From NCBI RefSeq assembly GCF_000332495.1, contig NZ_AOGW02000006.1, forward strand, positions 558,001 to 622,000: a DNA stretch of 64,000 nt, given 5' to 3'. This DNA is from Leptospira terpstrae serovar Hualin str. LT 11-33 = ATCC 700639 (GTDB taxonomy: Bacteria; Spirochaetota; Leptospiria; Leptospirales; Leptospiraceae). The position numbers were made by a program, and so were the translations under genes. Shown one piece after another: positions 26,284 to 35,229 of the stretch (position 1 is the first letter of the stretch; each line of letters opens with the position of its first letter). The notes beneath the pieces were generated by a model, which had not been told where the DNA came from, did not search any database, and saw only the letters and a list, made by a program, of their open reading frames with translations.

Positions 26284-26940
26284 TTGAATCGAAATCAGAA
26301 ACTCATTCATTCTTTGTTTCGAAAAATCGTAGTTATTATTTCTTTTGTGTTTCTCTCAACGGTAATCCCGCTAAAAGAACTGAACTCAATTTCAATCCCA
26401 AAAGAAAATTGGAATCTTATACTTTATGGCGGAATTTTTACAACGACAGACCTCATCCCTATTGTGTTTCGTCAGAAGACGGATTATAAAGAATCGTATA
26501 TAGGAAGTTTGGGAATTTCAAGACCACTCGATTATCGAATTCGATGGTTTGATTTTTTGTGGGAAGGAAATGTTACCAAACATTTTGGTGAAATGAATCA
26601 TTGGGAGGTGAATGGTTTTTATATTGTTAAAATTGATCGAATGTATGGTTCTCCTATTAGTTTATCGTTAGGTGAGGGTTTGTCTCTTGCGTCTGAAAAT
26701 CCAAAATTAGAAAATAAAGCAAAAGGATACTATCTAGATGGGTTACAAAAAGATGCAATTGAATCAAGAGCGCTTCTTAACTATATGATGGTGGAATTCA
26801 GTTCTTACTTACCATTTGAAAGAAAAACAGAACTGTTTTTACGAGTGCACCATAGGTCTGGTATTTTTGGACTCTATTGCCCTCCAGATCCCAATTGTGG
26901 TTCGAACTTTGTGAGTTATGGGTTTCGAACTTCATTTTGA
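26284..26940 (+). CDS. Outer-membrane barrel, lipid A deacylase (PagL)-like
   Basis: 218 residues from a TTG at 26284 preceded by AAAGGA; an ATG at 26230 would add 18 residues and overlap the previous gene by 37 bases. After the signal/anchor the protein alternates hydrophobic and polar residues and ends in Phe, as outer-membrane barrels do. The C-terminal segment (FLRVHHRSGIFG then GSNFVSYGFRTSF) resembles the His-x-Ser active-site strand of PagL/lipid A 3-O-deacylases, although the third catalytic acid is not obvious. Tentative; would modify lipid A in the outer leaflet if right. Confidence 0.6.
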   Translation: MNRNQKLIHSLFRKIVVIISFVFLSTVIPLKELNSISIPKENWNLILYGGIFTTTDLIPIVFRQKTDYKESYIGSLGISRPLDYRIRWFDFLWEGNVTKHFGEMNHWEVNGFYIVKIDRMYGSPISLSLGEGLSLASENPKLENKAKGYYLDGLQKDAIESRALLNYMMVEFSSYLPFERKTELFLRVHHRSGIFGLYCPPDPNCGSNFVSYGFRTSF

Positions 26941-26999
26941 TCCCGCAGCACAACAGTTAAACGTAAAACTGCAAGACCAATTTTTTATAACGAGAAAAA

Positions 27000-27683
27000 C
27001 TAATTAGGATTCGTTTTGGAAGGTTCTTTGATCCAATCAAACTTTGTGTCTTTATGTTTTCCTTCATCCACTAACGTTTTTAGATTCAGCAGAGATTCAT
27101 AAGGAGTATCTGTTAAAACTAAGTTGATAACAGATTGTGGAACGGATCCACCTGGTTCAAAATGGGCTTGGTATTCAATTTTTAATTTTCCATTGGTCTG
27201 TGGAATGATTCGCCAAACACCTTCAAAGTTTTCCATTCGAGTGACACCAGACGGAACAGGGCGAGCATTAGAATCGAGACGTTTGATTTTCATCACAGTG
27301 GCTAATGATTTTTCGTTTTGTTCAAATCCTCGATCCATAATCAAATCGCGATCATTGACTGGCCAAGGCGCACCATTCCTAAGATACACAATAGATTTTT
27401 TCTCTGTTCCCGAAAGAACGGTGAGTTCTTTGCATTGATGGTAAAGATTTTTGCAAGAAGCAGGATCTGTTAATAGAGCAACAACTTGAGAAATGGATGC
27501 ATCTACTTCTGTTCGTCCCAAAAATTCATCTAGGTTTGAACCAACAAAAGGACGAGTCAAAACTTGAATTCCTTTTTTTCGTTTGGACTCCGACCATTCT
27601 GGTGATTGGGCGAAAAGAGAGGATACAGTTGATAGCAGGGAAACTCCTATCAATGTCAGTATTAGGATTTGTTTTTTTGTCAT
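27000..27683 (-). CDS. Secreted START-domain (SRPBCC) lipid-binding protein
   Basis: 227 residues. Cleavable signal peptide (about 1-25, ending SLFAQ) and then one START-like domain: FLGRTEVDASISQVVALL, YLRNGAPWPVNDRDLIM, and VWRIIPQTNGKLKIEYQ are characteristic strands/helices of START proteins such as those binding sterols or phospholipids. Probably periplasmic. Lies just after the serine-hydrolase lipoprotein, with three bases between them. Ligand unknown. Confidence 0.88.
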   Translation of the reverse strand: MTKKQILILTLIGVSLLSTVSSLFAQSPEWSESKRKKGIQVLTRPFVGSNLDEFLGRTEVDASISQVVALLTDPASCKNLYHQCKELTVLSGTEKKSIVYLRNGAPWPVNDRDLIMDRGFEQNEKSLATVMKIKRLDSNARPVPSGVTRMENFEGVWRIIPQTNGKLKIEYQAHFEPGGSVPQSVINLVLTDTPYESLLNLKTLVDEGKHKDTKFDWIKEPSKTNPN

Positions 27684-27686
27684 GGG

Positions 27687-28934
27687 TTACCTGCCTATTT
27701 GTAAGTGAATGAGTGGTCTCACTGTTTCTGCAAAGAATAATGAGGTTGATGAAGCTGGTAACAAACTCAATCCATTTTTTCTTCCTATATTATTTACAGC
27801 AAGGATGGCCATATAATTTCGATTTTTATCTAGCCATGGGTAAAATCCGTTGATTCCTATACTATGAGAGATAAGGTCTCGATCGCATTCTGAGGGAATA
27901 TCCGTAGTAGTACAAAATCTCCAGTTGCCTAGACCATATTGCCAACGATAACCAAAAGCCGAAAATTGAGAGTAACCAATCTTTGCACCATTGTATTGGT
28001 CTGCTAAAATTTCCGTAACCGATGTTGTAGAAAGAAAATTTGCGATATTGGCCCCTGCGGCATTTTTTGCAGTTCCATTGGTTAACAGTGCATTAAGCAT
28101 TCGAGCATAGTGTTCTGGGGAAATGGAGAGACCAAAGGCACCAGACAAACTTCCATCAGTAACTTCTGAAGTTCTATAATTTCCCCTCCAAACAGCTTGG
28201 CTTGCATCCCAACCAAGTGGAGTCACGATGAGTTGAGTGAACAAAGTATCCCAAGTTTTAGCACATGAAACCTCTAACATTCGTTGTGCGACTGCCATGT
28301 GATTGGAATTGTATTGGAAAAGGGCACCTGGTGTCCCAGTGGATTGGTCACGGATTTCATTAACACAAGTATCCTTTTGTGTTCCAGTGGCTCCCACAGG
28401 CAATGTAGAGATACAAGTGGCTTGTCCAGATCCATTCCCGCCTCCTGCATTGAGACCCGAAGTAAAGGATAATAATTGACGAAGTGTGATGGTTCCTTTG
28501 GTTCCTGTCCATCCGAGAATTTCACCTGTGGTTCTACTGAGTGAAAGGGCTCCACCTGTCACACAAGTTCCTGTAGTGACCGTACCACAACCTGCAAAAG
28601 TTCCACTGTTGGTATTACAATCAATGGCTCGCATTGCGGTAATGGCAGTTACCCATTTGGAACCAGAAGCAATCGGCCGGTAAGTATTATAATCTAATAC
28701 GGATTGTCTCGCATAAATTCTGTTACCTGATTGATCATAAACTTGAAAACTGGCACCTTCATCAGTAGTTTTAGCATATTGATCAAAACAAGAATCGATG
28801 GTAAAACAAGAACCAACAATACCAGCCAATAGAATTGACCTGGCATCTTTGTCCGTTTCAACAGATTTTAGACAATTGAAAAATAAACAAAACGAGATTA
28901 GAGATAATAATAGTGTATTGAAAGTAGATTTCAT
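27687..28934 (-). CDS. Beta-lactamase-fold serine hydrolase, lipoprotein
   Basis: 415 residues. Signal peptide ending in lipobox CLFFNC. Active-site Ser-x-x-Lys is SGSK (about residue 95), and the Tyr-x-Asn-like motif is QYNSNHMAV, as in the class C beta-lactamase/esterase family. A Cys-rich insertion (about 110-140) sits after the first motif. The ATG at 28934 has GAGGA before it; an ATG at 28946 would place that site inside the gene. It probably acts as an esterase or peptidase at the cell surface. Operon with the preceding TIGR04452-like lipoprotein and the START protein. Confidence 0.85.
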   Translation of the reverse strand: MKSTFNTLLLSLISFCLFFNCLKSVETDKDARSILLAGIVGSCFTIDSCFDQYAKTTDEGASFQVYDQSGNRIYARQSVLDYNTYRPIASGSKWVTAITAMRAIDCNTNSGTFAGCGTVTTGTCVTGGALSLSRTTGEILGWTGTKGTITLRQLLSFTSGLNAGGGNGSGQATCISTLPVGATGTQKDTCVNEIRDQSTGTPGALFQYNSNHMAVAQRMLEVSCAKTWDTLFTQLIVTPLGWDASQAVWRGNYRTSEVTDGSLSGAFGLSISPEHYARMLNALLTNGTAKNAAGANIANFLSTTSVTEILADQYNGAKIGYSQFSAFGYRWQYGLGNWRFCTTTDIPSECDRDLISHSIGINGFYPWLDKNRNYMAILAVNNIGRKNGLSLLPASSTSLFFAETVRPLIHLQIGR

Positions 28935-28946
28935 AAGATTCCTCAT

Positions 28947-29420
28947 TTAAAAACGAATTGGTTCTATAGTAATGATTTTTCCTGTTTTTTCTAAGTCACA
29001 GGAGGCAAACTCAGGTAAAAGGATCGCATCACGAGTCCCTCCCCCAACAGTTGTTAAACCATCATAGATACTTCCCAAAACCAAAGCTCCTTTGGTTTTG
29101 ATGTCGGATTCGCACTGTAAAACAGAAGATTCCATAAACGAATCTTGATCTTCAATCGTGGCAATGTAAGAATACAGGATTTTGGCTAAAAATCCATTGA
29201 TGATCAGAAGAGGGGAAATGGGGCCTTGCCCTCCTTTCATTCCGGACTGAGCCAACCAAAACGATGATGCAGTTGATTCTGCTTCAAAAATCGCGTCTGA
29301 AATTCTTTTTTTTGCTTCAGATCCTTTGATGGCACCGTACGTCGGAATTCCAATTCCTTCTGTAAGCATACAATTTGTCAGAAAGACAAAGAAAAGAATA
29401 GATAGAAAAATATTCTTCAT
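28947..29420 (-). CDS. Leptospira-type lipoprotein (TIGR04452-like)
   Basis: 157 residues. Lipobox FLTNC at about 17. A polar helix with an internal hydrophobic patch (GPISPLLIINGFLAKILYSY) and two further Cys residues follow. The layout fits the Leptospira-restricted TIGR04452 lipoprotein family, from memory rather than search. Its stop abuts the serine hydrolase, so these are co-transcribed; divergent from the methyltransferase 23 bases away. Confidence 0.7.
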   Translation of the reverse strand: MKNIFLSILFFVFLTNCMLTEGIGIPTYGAIKGSEAKKRISDAIFEAESTASSFWLAQSGMKGGQGPISPLLIINGFLAKILYSYIATIEDQDSFMESSVLQCESDIKTKGALVLGSIYDGLTTVGGGTRDAILLPEFASCDLEKTGKIITIEPIRF

Positions 29421-29443
29421 GTGATTTTTATCCTTAATAGAGA

Positions 29444-30154
29444 ATGAAACGATCTGTAAACTTTTCCTTTCACCACATGGTTCGGATTCCTGAACCAGAA
29501 CTTATGGAAGATTTTACTCAAGTAGAATCTTATGCCAAAGCCGATTTTGAATCGGCTCATTCTTTCCTCGTTCGTAAATTACAAGATAGAATCCCCTTAC
29601 GTTTTGCTCCTGAGTCCATTTTAGACCTAGGTTGTGGACCTGGAGATATGTCTTCTCGTTTGTATTTACAATTTCCGATGGCGAATTTTACATTTTTAGA
29701 TGGTTCCGAATTCATGTTAGATTTTTGTAAGAAGCGTATCGATACATTGGTTCCAAAAAAAAGAAACAATAAAATTGATTTTAAAAAAGAACTCATTCAG
29801 GATTTTGTTCCTGAATCGCCGTACGATTTAATATTTTCCAATTCATTATTGCATCACTTACATGATCCATTTGAATTTTGGGCAGCGGTGCAAAGGTCTA
29901 TGCACCAAGATAGTTTTATCTTTATCTCTGATTTGATGCGCCCTGATTCAGTTGGGATTGCCAATCAACTAATGAATCGTTATGCGAATGGAGAATCTGA
30001 AGTTTTAAAACAAGATTTTTATAATAGTTTACTGGCGGCTTATCGAATTGAAGAAGTCAAAGAAATGTTAGAGATTGTTCGGTTGGACTCAAAATTAAAT
30101 CTAGAACCCATCACTGACCGGCATTGGATTTGTTATTCAAAACAAAGAAACTAA
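29444..30154 (+). CDS. Class I SAM-dependent methyltransferase
   Basis: 236 residues. The SAM-binding motif I is ILDLGCGPGDMS at about 65, followed by the acidic loop end FLDGSEFML and the motif YDLIFSNSLLHHLHDP. No second domain. Most like small-molecule methyltransferases of the UbiE/BioC general type; the substrate cannot be read from the sequence. Divergent from the lipoprotein operon. Confidence 0.9.
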   Translation: MKRSVNFSFHHMVRIPEPELMEDFTQVESYAKADFESAHSFLVRKLQDRIPLRFAPESILDLGCGPGDMSSRLYLQFPMANFTFLDGSEFMLDFCKKRIDTLVPKKRNNKIDFKKELIQDFVPESPYDLIFSNSLLHHLHDPFEFWAAVQRSMHQDSFIFISDLMRPDSVGIANQLMNRYANGESEVLKQDFYNSLLAAYRIEEVKEMLEIVRLDSKLNLEPITDRHWICYSKQRN

Positions 30155-30196
30155 TTGGTTAGTGAAACTCTATATTTTTAGGTCATCAACCACTCT

Positions 30197-30233
30197 GATT
30201 TTCATGGGAACTTGTGAGGACTAAATGAAAATC
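30197..30233. terminator. Inverted repeat between convergent genes
   Basis: GATTTTCAT (30197-30205) and ATGAAAATC (30225-30233) are exact inverted copies with a 19-base loop, between the methyltransferase and the convergent TerB-like gene. There is no T run on either side, so its role as a terminator is uncertain. Confidence 0.3.
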
Positions 30234-30251
30234 GAAAAGATTGGAAGTCAC

Positions 30252-30743
30252 TTAAGCCAAATATTTTTTTTCAACTCTCACTTTGTCCATATGACTAATT
30301 TTGAGTTCATTGGCAAGGTCATCTAAAAACCGAATTTCTTCCTGGTTGAGTGCCCCATCGGAGGCAACAATACAGACGGCATCTTCAAAAAAATTTAATG
30401 CATATTCATCGTTATCCAAAACAACTTTAGTAATGGTTTTCATTGGGAGAGGATTTTCAAAAGTCTTTGAAAGAATTTCTAAAACTGGTTTTTTTTGGGC
30501 CTGAAATCCACTGAGGAGGCAATCAGGTTCAAAGAGTACGTTGACTAGTTCCCCTACAATATCCCCTTCTTTTTTTTTGAACTGACCATCGGCATTACAG
30601 GCATAAGACCACAAACTAAGCAGGACTTTGGCATATTCAATGTGAAGGTCACTTTCGATGTCCAGAGTCGATTGGATCGATTCCGGATGTTTGTTTTTGT
30701 TTCCCTTGACTTGTTTTAAATTTTGAACGATTTTCTTTGCCAT
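30252..30743 (-). CDS. TerB-like helical protein
   Basis: 163 residues, soluble. The all-helical pattern with acidic loops (YACNADGQFKKKEGDIVGEL and later IVASDGALNQEEIRFLDDLA) is that of TerB/DjlA-N-type domains, which appear in tellurite-resistance and membrane-stress proteins. No other ter gene is present, so a tellurite role is not implied. Divergent from metG. Confidence 0.82.
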   Translation of the reverse strand: MAKKIVQNLKQVKGNKNKHPESIQSTLDIESDLHIEYAKVLLSLWSYACNADGQFKKKEGDIVGELVNVLFEPDCLLSGFQAQKKPVLEILSKTFENPLPMKTITKVVLDNDEYALNFFEDAVCIVASDGALNQEEIRFLDDLANELKISHMDKVRVEKKYLA

Positions 30744-30862
30744 AACAAACGTGAATTTTAATACTTCAGATTCTTCCGTAACTTCATTTTTTTACTCTTT
30801 TCTTGATTTTTCCCAAAAATGGGCTGAATTGGAAGTTCGAATCAGGAAACTGGAATTAATCT

Positions 30863-32902
30863 ATGTCGAAAAACATACTCGTTACAAGTGCTCTTCCCTA
30901 TGCCAACGGTTCCATCCACTTAGGCCATGTTTTGGAAGCAGTCCAAACAGATATTTGGGTACGTTTCCAAAAGTTAGTTGGAAACAATTGTTATTTTTTC
31001 TGTGCCGATGACACACATGGAACTCCAATTATGATTGCTGCAAAAAAAGCAGGCAAAACTCCTGAGTCCATGATCGAAGAAGTACAGAAGGAACATTTCA
31101 AAGATTTAACTGCTTTTGGAGTTTCGTATGATAACTATTATACGACAAACTCAGAAGAAAATAAAAAATTCTCAGAATCTATCTATCTTACTTTAAAGAA
31201 AAATGGTCATATCGTAGCAAGAAACATCGAACAGTCGTACTGCGAACATGATCAAATGTTTTTACCTGACAGATTTATCAAAGGAACTTGTCCCAAATGT
31301 GGCGCCAAAGACCAATATGGTGATTCTTGCGAAGTTTGTGGAACCAGTTACTCTCCTAAAGATCTAAAGGATTCTTATTGTTCTATCTGTGGAACTAAAC
31401 CGGTTCTCAAAGAATCCAAACATTTATTTTTTAAACTCCAAGACTTCCAATCACAATTACAATCTTGGATGGAAGAGGGAAGTCGCTTGAATGAAGGAGC
31501 ACAGAAAAAACTAAAGGAATGGTTTACTTCTGGCCTACAAGAGTGGGATATAAGTCGCGATGGCCCTTACTTTGGATTTGCAATTCCAGAAGAAGAAAAC
31601 AAATATTTTTATGTTTGGTTGGATGCACCAATTGGATACATGGCATCTGCTTTAAACTTTCTAAAAGATGAAAAAAAGTTCAATGAAATTTGGAAAGAAG
31701 GAAAAGGTAAAATTGTTCACTTCATAGGAAAAGACATTCTTTACTTTCATGGACTTTTTTGGCCAGCGATGCTTATGGGATCTGGTTACAAAACACCAGC
31801 GCAACTTAATGTACATGGATTTTTGACAGTTAACGGCGAGAAGATGTCCAAATCAAGAGGAACATTTATCAATGCATCTACATTTGCCAAGTATTTGGAT
31901 GTAGAACATTTTCGCTTCTATCTTGCTTGTCGATTGGGTTCTGGAATGGAAGACGTAGATATTTCTTTTGATGATTTTGTATCTAGAGTCAATTCTGATC
32001 TCATTGGAAATTTAGTAAATTTGGTATCTCGTGTTTCGACCTCCATTCTTGATAAAATGGATCGAAAGTTAGGTGTACTTTCTGCAGAAGGAAAAATACT
32101 TGTTGAGGAACTTCTTTCAAAAGATTCAGAAATTAGAGAAGCATATGATTCGCGTAACTATTCTAAGGTGATGCGAGAAATTACTGGGCTCGGTGATAAA
32201 GTTAATAAATATGTAAATGATTATGCTCCTTGGAACCTAATCAAAACGGACGTAGAAAAAGCTAGAGAAGTAGTCACCACTTCCCTTAATTGTGCTAAGA
32301 TTTTATTCACTTATATGGCGCCTGTGACTCCAGAGATTGTGAGTTCCTTAGCATCTTTATTCCAAGTCCAGAATTTAAGTTTTTTAAATTTAACTGAGAC
32401 TTTGGAAAACAAAGTTCTTGGGCCATACCAAATGTTATCAAAACGCGTTGAGGAAAAAAATATTTCACTTATGATTGAAGAAACCAAAGAAGCTTTTGAA
32501 AAGGCAAATCCAGATAAAACAAAATCAGAACAAGGAAAAAAAACTGATTCTGATACAGCGACTGTTTCGGAAGACGGATACATTACCATTGATGAACTTT
32601 CCAAAGTAGAACTAAGAGTTGGTCACATTGTAGAGGCAAATCCTGTAGAAGGAGCCGACAAACTCTTGTTTGTGAAAGTAAACTTGGGAGAAAAAGGAAT
32701 CAAAAATGTATTTGCCGGAATCAAAGCAAGTTACACAGCAGAAGAGTTGGTAGGTAAAAAAGTAGTAGTAGTTGCCAACTTAAAACCGCGACAAATGAAA
32801 TTTGGTTTATCGGAAGCGATGTTACTTGCTTCAGGAAAAGATAAAACTTTATCTTTATTTGTTCCTGATCGTGATGCAAATCCTGGAGATCTTCTGAAAT
32901 AA
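30863..32902 (+). CDS. metG: Methionyl-tRNA synthetase
   Basis: 679 residues. Charges tRNA-Met with methionine. HIGH motif as HLGH near residue 20, zinc-binding knuckles CPKCGAKDQYGDSCEVCG and CSICGTKP, KMSKS loop EKMSKSRGT, anticodon-binding helices, and a C-terminal tRNA-binding (EMAP-like) domain from about 580 (VELRVGHIVEANPVEGADKL). Full length for the two-domain bacterial form. First gene of a tight run with cyclase, HisI-like and rhodanese genes (gaps of 4, -4 and 2 bases). Confidence 0.98.
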   Translation: MSKNILVTSALPYANGSIHLGHVLEAVQTDIWVRFQKLVGNNCYFFCADDTHGTPIMIAAKKAGKTPESMIEEVQKEHFKDLTAFGVSYDNYYTTNSEENKKFSESIYLTLKKNGHIVARNIEQSYCEHDQMFLPDRFIKGTCPKCGAKDQYGDSCEVCGTSYSPKDLKDSYCSICGTKPVLKESKHLFFKLQDFQSQLQSWMEEGSRLNEGAQKKLKEWFTSGLQEWDISRDGPYFGFAIPEEENKYFYVWLDAPIGYMASALNFLKDEKKFNEIWKEGKGKIVHFIGKDILYFHGLFWPAMLMGSGYKTPAQLNVHGFLTVNGEKMSKSRGTFINASTFAKYLDVEHFRFYLACRLGSGMEDVDISFDDFVSRVNSDLIGNLVNLVSRVSTSILDKMDRKLGVLSAEGKILVEELLSKDSEIREAYDSRNYSKVMREITGLGDKVNKYVNDYAPWNLIKTDVEKAREVVTTSLNCAKILFTYMAPVTPEIVSSLASLFQVQNLSFLNLTETLENKVLGPYQMLSKRVEEKNISLMIEETKEAFEKANPDKTKSEQGKKTDSDTATVSEDGYITIDELSKVELRVGHIVEANPVEGADKLLFVKVNLGEKGIKNVFAGIKASYTAEELVGKKVVVVANLKPRQMKFGLSEAMLLASGKDKTLSLFVPDRDANPGDLLK

Positions 32903-32906
32903 AACA

Positions 32907-34205
32907 ATGGCAACAAAGTCGGAACAAATCTTACGAGAAAAGGAAATTGAAGGGATTAAATTTAGCCTCTATGGAAAAATTATTATCTTTTCGCTTCTTA
33001 CGATTGGAACCTTTTTTGTTGCACAAACTTTATTTGAAATTCTAACGATAACCTCCATTTCGTTAGCTTTAAATGTAGTACTTTATATTTTATCTAAGTT
33101 TTTAAAACAAGGGAAGTTCGTTTCTTTTGTTGGATTGTTTTGTGTTGTGATTGATTTATTTATCATTACTCTCCTCCCATTTATTTGGTACAATGCTGTA
33201 GGGGGAGAATCACAAGTTCCTAGGACTTATTTAATCAAAACTTACTTACATTTTATCATTGCTGGCACTTTGATAATGAACGCATTTAGCATCCAACCGA
33301 TTTACCCAATGATTTATGCTTTGGGTGTTGTGATAAGCCAAGCTGGTATTTTGGTTTATGCTCAACAAGACCCTAGGTTCGTGAGTACAGAAAGTTTTAA
33401 AGAAGCTTTTCTTGGACCTGCGGCCCATGTCAATAATTACATAATGTCCATGGGAATCATCGGTGTTTTAGGATTTTTTTTGGCTTACCTTACTTATCGT
33501 GTTAGGCGGACTGTCCTTACTGCTGTTACTAATGAAATCAAGATGACTCAACTTTCCCGCTACTTTTCTCCTAACGTTGCATACCAAATGGGGCAAGCAG
33601 GAGATGATTTTTTCAAACCAGGAGGAAAGGAATCAACTGTAGCAGTGTTATTCTGTGATATTGCAAATTTCACAAATATTTCCGAAACCCTTGGACCTGA
33701 AAAGACCATGTCTTTACTTTCCGAATACCATAGTTTTATGTTAGATGTTGTTTTTAATCACGGTGGGACACTCGATAAATTTATTGGTGATGGGATGATG
33801 GTTACTTTTGGAACACCACTTCCAGCAAAAGAGGATGCAACAAATGCTGCCAAAGCTGGTGTAGCCATGATCCAAGCATTATCTCTTTGGAATCAGAATC
33901 GCGAAAAAATGGGAGAAAAACCAGTTTCCATTCGGATTGGAATCCACTATGGAACAGTGATTGTTGGCAATGTGGGTGTGGAGAAACGCCTTGAATACAC
34001 AGTGATTGGAGATACGGTCAATGCTGCCAGTAGGTTAGAATCTTTAGGCAAAGATTTGAAGAGAAACTTTTTGATTTCAAAAGAATTATATGATCAGATA
34101 TCTCTCGAATTTCGACAAAATCTAAAGATCAAATCCATGGGAACATTGTCCCTACGTGGAAAAACAAAAACTACAGAAATATTATCTGTGGAGACAAGTT
34201 TATGA
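32907..34205 (+). CDS. Membrane adenylate/guanylate cyclase, class III
   Basis: 432 residues. Five or six membrane helices in the first about 210 residues, then a class III cyclase domain: FCDIANFTNIS (metal Asp), DKFIGDGMMVTFG, and GDTVNAASRLES (transition-state Asn/Arg region). Substrate choice between ATP and GTP cannot be read reliably. Starts four bases after metG and ends with ATGA shared with the HisI-like gene, so its expression is tied to them. It signals through a cyclic nucleotide at the inner membrane. Confidence 0.93.
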   Translation: MATKSEQILREKEIEGIKFSLYGKIIIFSLLTIGTFFVAQTLFEILTITSISLALNVVLYILSKFLKQGKFVSFVGLFCVVIDLFIITLLPFIWYNAVGGESQVPRTYLIKTYLHFIIAGTLIMNAFSIQPIYPMIYALGVVISQAGILVYAQQDPRFVSTESFKEAFLGPAAHVNNYIMSMGIIGVLGFFLAYLTYRVRRTVLTAVTNEIKMTQLSRYFSPNVAYQMGQAGDDFFKPGGKESTVAVLFCDIANFTNISETLGPEKTMSLLSEYHSFMLDVVFNHGGTLDKFIGDGMMVTFGTPLPAKEDATNAAKAGVAMIQALSLWNQNREKMGEKPVSIRIGIHYGTVIVGNVGVEKRLEYTVIGDTVNAASRLESLGKDLKRNFLISKELYDQISLEFRQNLKIKSMGTLSLRGKTKTTEILSVETSL

Positions 34206-34804
34206 TCCAGCTTCCTTCAGGAAAAGAAATTACAATCATTTCCAAACCTTCGTTAGAATCTAAAGATGTTACTTTACGCGTTGTTAGTTCTAAACTAGCA
34301 CAAGAATTTGTTGATCATTTTGAATTTGGAAACAAACAATTATTTGTAGATTGTGATGAAGATGCTTTGTTGGAAATTGATCCTAATGTCAAAGAAGAAA
34401 GCAAACGACTGTTATGGGAGTCTGGAAATTTGAAATTCACAGCTGATGATTGGAAGTCATTTCAAGAAACCATTCCACCTCTCTCTCCGTTTCTTGCTCA
34501 AGATTTATCCGGAAAGGATTTGATGTTGGCTTGGGGGAAAAAGGAAAGTCTTTTGTCTGCAGTGGATTCAGGACTTGGTACTTACTTTAGTCGGTCGCGA
34601 AATGGGAAGTGGGTGAAAGGAGAAGAGTCAGGTCACTTGCAGAATTTATCTGCGATTTATGTACATTCTAATCCATTTTTTATACAATATGTTACAGGCC
34701 AAATCGGAGCTGCTTGCCATACTGGTTATTATTCTTGTTTTTTTCGTGAGCTTGGTCCGAAAAATACCATATCATTCGTCTATTCAAATAAAGTAGGAGC
34801 GTAA
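34202..34804 (+). CDS. HisI-like protein with displaced metal motif
   Basis: 200 residues. The C-terminal 110 resemble phosphoribosyl-AMP cyclohydrolase (HisI, third step of histidine synthesis): LMLAWGKKESL, YFSRSRNGKWVKGEESGH (128-145) and AACHTGYYSCFFRE (Cys172 and Cys179 kept). The DCDxD metal motif expected at 155-159 reads HSNPF, so its ligands are gone there. A DCDEDALLE motif instead stands at 50-58, in an N-terminal region absent from normal HisI. Either metal binding was moved or the protein is an altered paralogue. ATGA overlap with the cyclase. Confidence 0.8.
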   Translation: MIQLPSGKEITIISKPSLESKDVTLRVVSSKLAQEFVDHFEFGNKQLFVDCDEDALLEIDPNVKEESKRLLWESGNLKFTADDWKSFQETIPPLSPFLAQDLSGKDLMLAWGKKESLLSAVDSGLGTYFSRSRNGKWVKGEESGHLQNLSAIYVHSNPFFIQYVTGQIGAACHTGYYSCFFRELGPKNTISFVYSNKVGA

Positions 34805-34806
34805 TT

Positions 34807-35163
34807 TTGAATCGAATTGTTCTCATCATTTTAGTTGTCGTTTGTGTTATCTTTATTGTTTATAAATTAAAAACTTCATTAGGTGCAAACCAGACCCAAC
34901 TAAAAGAAAAAATTGATAGTGGAGCACTCGTTGTAGATGTTCGGACTGTTGCTGAGTTTCAATCTGGGCATTTTCCAGGTGCGGTAAATATACCTGTAGA
35001 CCAAGTCTCAAAACGTCTGGACGAGTTTGGTGACAAAAACCATTCGATCGTTGTCTATTGTGCTTCAGGTGGTCGCAGTGGAAGTGCCAAATCCTTTTTG
35101 GAATCTGTAGGTTTTACCGATGTGATCAATGCGGGCGGCCTTTCCAATATGCCAAACCCGTAA
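34807..35163 (+). CDS. Membrane-anchored rhodanese
   Basis: 118 residues. TTG start with AGGAG (34796-34800) inside the previous gene. One N-terminal membrane helix, then a single rhodanese domain: VVDVRTVAEFQSGHFPGAVN and active-site loop VVYCASGGRSGSA with catalytic Cys. Handles sulfane sulfur, probably on the periplasmic face. Last gene of the metG run, followed by a strong hairpin. Confidence 0.92.
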   Translation: MNRIVLIILVVVCVIFIVYKLKTSLGANQTQLKEKIDSGALVVDVRTVAEFQSGHFPGAVNIPVDQVSKRLDEFGDKNHSIVVYCASGGRSGSAKSFLESVGFTDVINAGGLSNMPNP

Positions 35164-35193
35164 TAGAATTCTCTGATCAGAAAAATATTGAAG

Positions 35194-35224
35194 TTTCTAA
35201 AGGGAAGTGGTTTCCCTTTAGAAA
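35194..35224. terminator. Bidirectional terminator hairpin
   Basis: TTTCTAAAGGGAA pairs exactly with TTCCCTTTAGAAA around a short loop (35194-35206 with 35212-35224). A/T-rich arms serve both the rhodanese and the convergent NTF2 gene. Confidence 0.8.
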
Positions 35225-35229
35225 ATAAA

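Noticed and set aside
27687..28934. True beta-lactamase
   Set aside because: It has the SxxK and Y-x-N-like motifs of the fold but a Cys-rich insertion and lipoprotein layout closer to esterase-like relatives.
30252..30743. Tellurite-resistance locus
   Set aside because: Only a TerB-like domain is present, with no other ter genes.
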